Of a DNA stretch of 64,000 nt, positions 57,750 through 64,000 are shown piece after piece. This DNA is from Ulota crispa (taxonomy: Eukaryota; Streptophyta; Bryopsida; Orthotrichales; Orthotrichaceae): positions 32,371,678-32,435,677 of the forward strand of contig OY987244.1 in NCBI GenBank assembly GCA_963920765.1, read 5' to 3'. Made by a program: the position numbers and the translations under genes. The notes under the pieces were generated by a model. The model was not told where the DNA came from, did no database searches, and saw only the letters and a list, made by a program, of their open reading frames with translations. How positions within the stretch are numbered: position 1 is the first letter of the stretch; each line of letters starts with the position of its first letter.

Positions 57750-58464
57750 AACACCATATTCTTTAGGGAATTACTAAATTGACACCCTAAATTGCTAACA
57801 GGACACCCCCTTTGAGCATGAAAATTGATAATTTAGTGCTATTTTTGATTTATTAAGTGGTCCATCATTCATTCAATCACAACATTATCATGTTCTTGAA
57901 AGAAAACATGACAAATACAAAAAAATTGAAATATTATTGCACCAATACTATCTTTTGATATATTTTGCTTTAGATAACTCAAAAGTCCTATATTTTTAGT
58001 TTGAAATTCAAGCACACCTTTTTTTTTTAGTATAACCTTAGAATGATAAAAGAGAAACAAATCTTTTGATCCAAATTAAAAAATTAGCAAAATCAACATT
58101 AAAAATCACATTTTCATGCTCAGAGGGGGTGTCCCGTTAGCAATTTAGGGTGTTGCTATAGTAATTCCCTATTCTTTATGATGAGAGAATGAGAACCTCT
58201 CAATAATTATGTTAGATTTTGACCAAAATCATCAATTTCCATCCAAAATCACCAATTTTCATTAAAATGAGAGTTTTCAGCTTGAATTGAGTTGAAATGA
58301 CATAAAATCTTTCAATTATAGGTCAAATTTGAAAGGTTTTGTGTCAATTCAGCTCAATTTGAGCTAAATTGAACTAAAACTTTTTGTCAAGTTGACCTTT
58401 TTTAATTTTGGGTATTTTACCTCTCATTTCACTGGAATACTCTCATTATAACAAATATGGTGTT
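57750..58464. repeat. MITE with AACACCATATT ends, interrupted by a second MITE
   Basis: Once the inner element is removed, the left end reads AACACCATATTCTTTATGAT and the right end in reverse complement reads AACACCATATTTGTTATAAT, then GAGAG. The termini resemble those of the ATTCGTTAATTTGGG family. Confidence 0.7.
57766..58169. mobile_element. Mutator-type MITE, 404 bp, with perfect 9-bp target duplication
   Basis: TATTCTTTA flanks both sides (57757-57765 and 58170-58178). The inverted ends start GGGAATTACTA and extend about 60 bp, through ACACCCTAAATTGCTAAC and GGACACCCCCT. A 9-bp duplication with long inverted ends indicates the Mutator superfamily. It inserted into an existing MITE and is the youngest layer here. 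Confidence 0.9.
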
Positions 58465-58857
58465 TCATGTATTGTATAGTTCCAACTGATTTGAAAATTC
58501 TCCCATGCATACCTAACTTGATCTCCTACATGGAAAAATAAAGTGCAACTTTGGGGAGAGCAATTTTTTTGTTATAAGAGTAGTCAAAGGCTTCTGAAAT
58601 TTTCGGGCAGCATGGAAAAAAACTTTTTTTTTGCTTTAGATGAAACATCTTGTTCCTTTCCATCTAGAATGAGCTGATTTTTTTCCTGTAAGTACCTCTT
58701 CTAGTCTGGGGCATGATCCTATGGTTGGATTTCTCAAAAATAAAACACAAAATCCCTTTTTACTAAACCTCCTAGAAGTGGTAGGTTTTAGTGATTTTCA
58801 CATAAAAAAGGCTTGGTCCTTTAGGAGTTAAGCAACAAAAATAAATGATAAATCTTT

Positions 58858-59398
58858 TTAACCCCTAAACGCCCAAGGGGGTAAGGGCAAAACATAAATG
58901 CATTGAAAAATAATACTCTTGTAACTATAATGAAGTATGTTTCAAAAGAGAAAATAAGAATTATGATATTTAGCAATTATCCATATGGTCAAATATTCAA
59001 AAAAAGCTTTTGTACTCTTATTTAATGACTTTAGAAGCATTTACCATTTAATATTCACCAAAATTACAAATTTTACACATAGATTTCAAAATTTGGTATG
59101 ATTGGTTAAAAATAGACATTCTACTTCAAAAATGCTATCTTTTGAAAGGAGGGAACATCATTAGTTTCCCGAAATAGTAAATTCTACAACAGTAACAAAT
59201 ATTGAAGTGTTTGTCTTTGAAAAATTCTCCTTGGAGGAGTTTAATTTGGATTGACATGATTCAAGTTACGTTGGAAAGTAGACTTGATTTTCAATTATAA
59301 GAAAAAATGTTTTTCTAAAAAATGATTTTTTAATTCTTGGGCAGCCCAAAAAAATAGGCAGCAACCAGAAAATGGTCAATTGGGTGCTTAGGGGTTAA
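58858..59398. mobile_element. TTAA-ended element, 541 bp
   Basis: The left end is TTAACCCCTAAACGCCCAAG and the right end, in reverse complement, is TTAACCCCTAAGCACCCAAT. It begins 26 bp after the previous TTAA element. Confidence 0.8.
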
Positions 59399-59810
59399 GT
59401 ATAATGTACTTTGCATTGGTTGGAACTTGGGGATAACTTGATTGTTAGGTTGTTGTTGCCTTGATCATTGTCTTGTTTTGATGTGCAATGCACATGGTAA
59501 GCAAAATGTGGATCTTTTTGCAGTACTTGTAAGAAGAAAGAAATTGGATATAATGTAATACATTGAAATTTAGATTTCAACAAGACTAATTTTCTCAACT
59601 TAGGAAATCAACTAAGTGAACAAAAATGAAGTGTTATTGGCCAACCAAAAAATACATGTATAGATTATGACCATTAAAAAAAAAAACCAAAAGAGCAAGA
59701 AATGTACCGAGTTTTTTTAAAAACCTCGGCGGCTTGTGGAAACAAAGGTGTACCAAATCCGGCTTAAACGATATTTCATTATTGTTCTTGTTAACACTTA
59801 ATAGCATTCT

Positions 59811-60463
59811 ATAACCCCTAAATGCCCAAGCCCTATCTGAGCTTCTTGAACTTTCCACAAAACTAAACAATCAATCAACCTTTTCAACAATTCCATCAAT
59901 TTTTATACTATTGTAACCATACAAATTTAAACTAAACATGTTAGAGATTACATGGAAAAAGAAAACACAACAATATCACTTATAGTTTGAAAGATTATAA
60001 CGTTTGAACATGAGGGTGTTAAAACTGCAAAAGTGACTTAAAGTCTTCTAATCCTCATTTCACATGTCAAATCTAAAAAGTTGGTCACTAAAAAAATATG
60101 AGGTTTAAGGTCATTACATGTTTAACTCTAATCAATTTACGGTTTTAGAAATCTACTCCTACATTTTTTTTAAATGGATTTCTAATGTGGAATTTTCTCC
60201 AAGTTCTAGTGTATTTGAGGTTCATTTTCAAGATCTTCCAACACTAAAAAACTCAAGATTGCAGTGGACACACTTGTACAAAATCTTAAGTTTAAACATC
60301 ATCAATTTTCATTTTCACAATCAGATTTTTGATGTTGAAAGTAAACTTCAAAACAAACTTATATTGAAAAAAAAATACTGAAAATGATGATTTGATAAGG
60401 TTTTATTCATCTTCAAAGTTTTGTTGTGACCCAAATCTGGTCGCTTGGGCATGTAGGGGTTAA
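59811..60463. mobile_element. TTAA-ended element, 653 bp
   Basis: The left end is ATAACCCCTAAATGCCCAAG and the right end, in reverse complement, is TTAACCCCTACATGCCCAAG. The left TTAA has mutated to ATAA. Confidence 0.8.
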
Positions 60464-60466
60464 AAC

Positions 60467-60697
60467 TTCAAAAGAACTGCTGCAACTAGACCTCCAAGTG
60501 TAAACAGAACCAGGTCCTTTTCAGCCTCCCTGGCTTTTGTGGCTTTTGCGGTTGTATGTACAAAAGTGTTCATTAGGAGCATGTGGATTGCTCAAAGTTT
60601 CTTTGGGGTGAGTCAGTTACGTCAGTATGTCACAACCTGTGCTGGTAATATCAATGAGGAACCCCCACCTAAATCCATTCCCACTAGTCAACGATGA
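60467..60697 (+). pseudogene. Unrecognised coding-like segment, about 76 codons, possible relic exon
   Basis: The frame from 60467 stays open to TGA near 60697 without an ATG at its start. It encodes a basic stretch (RPPSVNRTRSFSAS), a hydrophobic segment (LAFVAFAVVCTKVFI) and a polar tail (NINEEPPPKSIP). A possible acceptor (AACAG) lies at about 60505. It directly abuts a TTAA element, which may have cut a gene or captured an exon. Family unknown. Confidence 0.3.
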
Positions 60698-60763
60698 AGT
60701 TCTCACTCATCAACTTTCACTAGCTTAGAGAAACATTTATTTTGAACTTTGTCCACAACGGCT

Positions 60764-60956
60764 TTACATAACATTGTTTACCAGGTCTAAACCCTCCCTT
60801 GATAGAGGGATATTCGACCCCGGATACCTGGGCTTGAGTTTAGTTAAAGATCTCCATTTGTGTTGGTCTAAAGCTTGGGAATGGCATTGGTTGGGGATCC
60901 TCATATTGGGGGAACAAAAGGGAACCCCCCTAGTGAAAGTTAACAATGTTTTGTAA
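60764..60956. repeat. MITE, GTACATAACATTGTTAACC family, copy 2
   Basis: The left end is TTACATAACATTGTTTACC and the right end, in reverse complement, is TTACAAAACATTGTTAAC. Diverged and 193 bp, with an inner pair GGGATATTCGACCCC and complements. Confidence 0.65.
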
Positions 60957-61075
60957 TCCCTAAAGGGTCAAGTAAAGGTTTTCACCAAAAACTCTTCAAA
61001 ACTACCATTTTTAGAGCATCAATCAAATTTGAATACAAAAACATTTTTATGCATATGCGACCGTAGGATCTTGAA
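60957..61075. mobile_element. Truncated left end of a long-subfamily TTAA element
   Basis: TCCCTAAAGGGTCAAGTAAA is followed by TTTTCACCAAAAACTCTTC, as in the first 110 bp of the copy at 2020-2932. The left TTAA is replaced by the adjoining MITE, and the rest is missing where the LINE begins. Confidence 0.7.
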
Positions 61076-61388
61076 AAGCAAATATAATAGCCGCTTGCGT
61101 CGAGGTGAGCTCTGGAGCCCTTGGAACTCACAGAAAGAAGAATTTCTTATTGTGATTGAGGACAAATGCTCGTGCAGACTTGCAAATCACTCCACTAGTC
61201 AAAACTAGAAATCTTTTTGTACCTAGTGTCCAAAGGTAGAGAGAACTAGAGCTGAAAAGGGGAGAGAGAGAAAGTCTTAGTCAGTTAGGGTTCCTGAGCT
61301 GGAATCCCCTTCCGCAAGGGCGCGGCTACTCGAGAAACCTGACAACGACACTATAGTCACTTTCCGTATCGCACACTGCCAGAAGCGA

Positions 61389-63414
61389 GTGGAGCCGCTT
61401 AGACACAAGGCATTGCATTCTGGAAATGGAACAAGAGCCGCTGTCACCACGCGCGTGGAACACGGAGGACGAAAACTTGCACGGTATTGCAGTTACAAAG
61501 ACATGACAATTGCTAGCAACCCCTCTCCAAGGGAATATGAGGTACACTTACCACACTTGACGGGAGTAGGCTGGGCGTCTGACGACTTGCCAGGGACCAC
61601 TCCACAAGGCACAAAGGGAGATAGTGGATAGCTCTAGGACCACATCAACAAAGCAGAGCCACAGCAGCAAAAGATAGCGACAACTCAGGTGGTGAAAATG
61701 CCCAAGCGGCCCTACATTAATCCAAAACTGAAGGTAAAGCTAGAGATCCCAGTGCCAAAATTGAAAGAAATGCAAAAGAAGAGAATGGAGAAAGCCTAGA
61801 GGATGGTACTCGGACGCATCCCCGGCTCCTCCCCAGGTTTCCCTAACCTACTCAGCTTCTTTAAATTGCACTTAGCAGATGCTATTTCATCACTGCAAAT
61901 TTTACCGTGGGGCTTCTTTCGCATAGAATTTCCAGATAAGGAAGGGGCCTAGCTGTGCATAGAAACTGCAAACCTGGATTGGGGTGGAAGATTGATCAAC
62001 CTCCAAAAATGGACGGACAAATTCTCCACATCACCCCACTAGAAGAAACCTAGATCAGGCTCCAATTCCCCAAATGGAGGATTGGTTACGTAGAATAGGA
62101 GCCATGCTAGGCAAGGTCCAAGCCATAGAAGGCTCCTCCTCCTTGAGCAAACGACCCTCAGGACCCATTGTACACATCACCCCAAAATCATTAGAAGAAC
62201 TGCCAAGGTTCATACAAATCCCGGTGATGCATGAAGGATTGGAAGAGGTACAAATCATTGATCAACAAGTGGAATACTCAAGGCTCCCAGATCAATGCAA
62301 CAAATGCAAAAAATATGGTCATGACCCAATAACATGCTCGCTAGCAAGGAAGAGAGCAAACCTAGTAAAACCTCCAAAAGCATTGAGGAAAGCTGAAAAA
62401 GAACAAGAAGACACAAAGGGCTTCAAGAAAGCCAAGTAGAAGAAGAAAAAGAAGAAGAGCGGCCCAACACTCACATTCATGAAGCAAATAGCGGACAGGG
62501 AACCATTACACAACCCACCACGGCCACACCCGGTAAATTCATAGACGGGCATCAAGGTAGCAGAGAAGGCACCAGCCTACCCATCTCTAGCAGCATCTCA
62601 ATGGGGCACCCCGAAGGCACTTGAGAAATCCACAAAAGAAGCAATAGGTTCAAGCCACTATGAAAACAACTTCCCCACCCTCAAAACACCCCAATCTAAG
62701 TCACACACAATAGGGACACCAAGGAGAGTTTCAATCCTCTGCCGGCAAGAAATAGCCTACAGCATGGCAATAAACAAGACCCCAGCATCAAGACCTAGAA
62801 CGGGAGGGGAGAACATGGAACAGCCCCTCGAGACCCTGCACAACAAAAACCGCTAGCATAAGGAAGAAAGGTCATCAACACACCCCATGGTAGACCTATG
62901 GAACACATTCCTATCCAATGAAGTCACAGCAGCTTTCAATATAGGGCAAGAGGAGCTCCCACCGCAAGGAATCATATTCTTCACAATTTGGCCGCTCTTC
63001 TACAAGCAAAATGTGGACACCCACCTGCTATTAGATTGCAACGGAGCCGCTCTAGGGCTGCTAGAACCAATCCAAGTGGCATTCTCACCTAAGGATAAGA
63101 CCTTTCCAAACATACAGCAAAACATCCTTGCTAGCGTGAGAGACAACCTAGCAAACCACATTAAAAAACCTCCAAGACTAAAAAGCTAGGATGCCGTCTC
63201 CTAGCGTGGTAGGTGGAACAAACAAGGTGGAGTTCACAAACTCTCAGTTCCGGCCATCATAAACAAACATAGCCAAGAAAAAAAGCAAATCTCGCCTCTC
63301 CTGGATAAACTAGAACGAGCTAAAGCGCCTCGCCACCAGGAGAGGATGGTTGAAAGCCAATCAGCTGTTTCTAGACTGGGCAGGCCTACTCAATGTGACC
63401 GAACTGCCAGCTGA
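61389..63414 (+). pseudogene. LINE ORF1, DUF4283-like region plus CCHC knuckle, interrupted mainly by TAG codons
   Basis: ORF1 proteins bind element RNA during retrotransposition. Translation of 61389-62037 gives a lysine-rich region (PKLKVKLEIPVPKLKE) and a DUF4283-like segment (PWGFFRIEFPDKEG, then RLINLQKWTDKF). After a one-base frame change near 62035, 62074 onward gives DWLRRIGAMLGK, then a zinc knuckle CNKCKKYGHDPITC, a basic tail, and a long low-complexity region up to TGA 63412-63414. In-frame stops at 61629, 61635, 61797, 61950, 62437, 62542, 62854, 63187 and 63202 are all TAG. The protein cannot be made intact. Family assignment rests on the knuckle and its position before an endonuclease ORF. 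Confidence 0.75.
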
Positions 63415-63528
63415 GTGGCAGCTAGGCATGAATGCCTTGCCATGTCAAGCACATAAGAAAACAAAGAATGGGAAAGCGTCCTCCAACATGGAAGATCTTG
63501 ACAGCTCACTAGACGCACAATACAAGCC

Positions 63529-64000
63529 ATGTTTGAAGCAAAGCCACAGATGGAAGCTGTTATAGGTATATGCTTGTTGAACATACGCAGCATAGGCAGT
63601 GGCCCACAAGGAGCCAACAAACAAGTCCACATTTGGCGAATAACAGAGAGAATGGACAAGCTCCCCCAAGTAGTTCTAATCCAAGAACATTGGATGAACA
63701 AAGCTAGGTGCAAAAACCACACCAGGAGCTTCCCCTTTAGAGGAGGAATGAGAGCGTGGAATCCAGCAGTGAAAGAAAGAAATTAGGTGGCGGGCAAGAA
63801 CAAGGATCCTCCTAGCACTAAACATTGCATACCCGATGATAGATGAACTCATCCTAGTGCCAAGCAGAGCGCAAATTGTGCGACTAGCGGTGGACGGAAA
63901 CACTACACTAGTCATCATGAACATTTACGCTCCAACCTCCTCATCCAATAGAAAGAACCTATGGGAGACACTAGTACACGCAAATGTCAGAGGCGACTCA
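63529..64000 (+). pseudogene. LINE ORF2, apurinic-type endonuclease domain, 5' part only
   Basis: ORF2 carries an endonuclease that nicks target DNA and a reverse transcriptase. Here 63529-63783 gives LLNIRSIGSG and PQVVLIQEHW, the first two conserved blocks of the endonuclease. A TAG at 63784 and a one-base shift follow. From about 63788 another frame continues with IDELILVPSRAQ and VIMNIYAPTSSS, the NIYAP block, and stays open to the window end. The reverse transcriptase would lie beyond 64000. Confidence 0.75.

Larger units (their letters stand above)
56934..58831. mobile_element. TTAA-ended element, long subfamily, expanded by nested insertions
   Basis: The left end is TTAACCCCTAAAGGACCATT and the right end, in reverse complement, is TTAACTCCTAAAGGACCAAG. 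It is 1898 bp as it stands. Removing 57310-57532 with its 8-bp duplication and 57750-58464 leaves about 950 bp, the size of the other long copies. Its left half is the reverse complement of the copy at 2020-2932. Confidence 0.8.
61083..64000 (+). mobile_element. LINE retrotransposon, 5' part, running off the window
   Basis: A GC-rich block starts at about 61083, abruptly after a truncated transposon. It contains ORF1 remnants (61389-63414) and the start of ORF2 (from about 63529), in the order typical of plant L1-type LINEs. The start point is approximate. Confidence 0.8.

Noticed and set aside
1-64000. tRNA, rRNA and CRISPR features
   Set aside because: No sequence with paired tRNA internal boxes and a cloverleaf, no rRNA segment, and no array of regularly spaced repeats with unique spacers was seen. 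The minisatellites have no spacers.

Overview
The window is nuclear DNA of a land plant. The evidence is two exons of a TPD1-type secreted cysteine-rich protein, a small multi-exon gene with GT-AG introns and a plastid-type N-terminus, and a plant-style set of transposons: a Mutator-like element (MULE) with a SWIM-domain transposase, a LINE whose first ORF has a DUF4283-like region and a CCHC knuckle, Stowaway and CACTA miniature elements, and a Helitron with canonical ends. I cannot place it more precisely. The gene-poor, AT-rich, MITE-packed layout could be a fern, bryophyte, lycophyte or seed plant. There is no sign of bacterial, organellar or viral gene organisation.

Layout. 1-7.3 kb: intergenic DNA with several MITE families, including long elements ending in TTAACCCC. 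7.3-12.2 kb: a GC-richer block with a possible leader or promoter region (7.3-8.0 kb), then a four-exon gene for a 256-residue acidic, glycine-rich membrane protein (10014-11730). One TTAA element lies just upstream of this gene and another lies in its second intron. 12.3-22.3 kb: miniature and foldback elements, one of which carries a 469-bp Helitron. 22.4-27.55 kb: a 5.16-kb MULE with 1.1-kb terminal inverted repeats around a decayed transposase on the minus strand. 27.5-37 kb: more foldback elements, a CACTA hairpin, a Stowaway element and a small insertion flanked by 12-bp repeats.

37-42.8 kb is the second genic block, on the minus strand. Two 305-nt TPD1-domain exons sit in tandem below a set of candidate upstream exons, one of which encodes a signal peptide. 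42.8-46.4 kb is nearly featureless AT-rich DNA. 46.4-61 kb is a dense nest of transposons, mainly TTAA elements, foldbacks and an inverted pair of MITEs. 61.1-64 kb holds the 5' part of a decayed LINE that runs off the window; nearly every premature stop in its ORF1 is TAG.

Only two loci look like host genes: the membrane protein and the TPD1-like locus. Three short stretches (53.4-53.66, 60.47-60.70 and 37.67-38.01 kb) look partly coding but are unrecognised. Much of the rest is transposon-derived, and several families recur often enough for their ends to be defined from this window alone.
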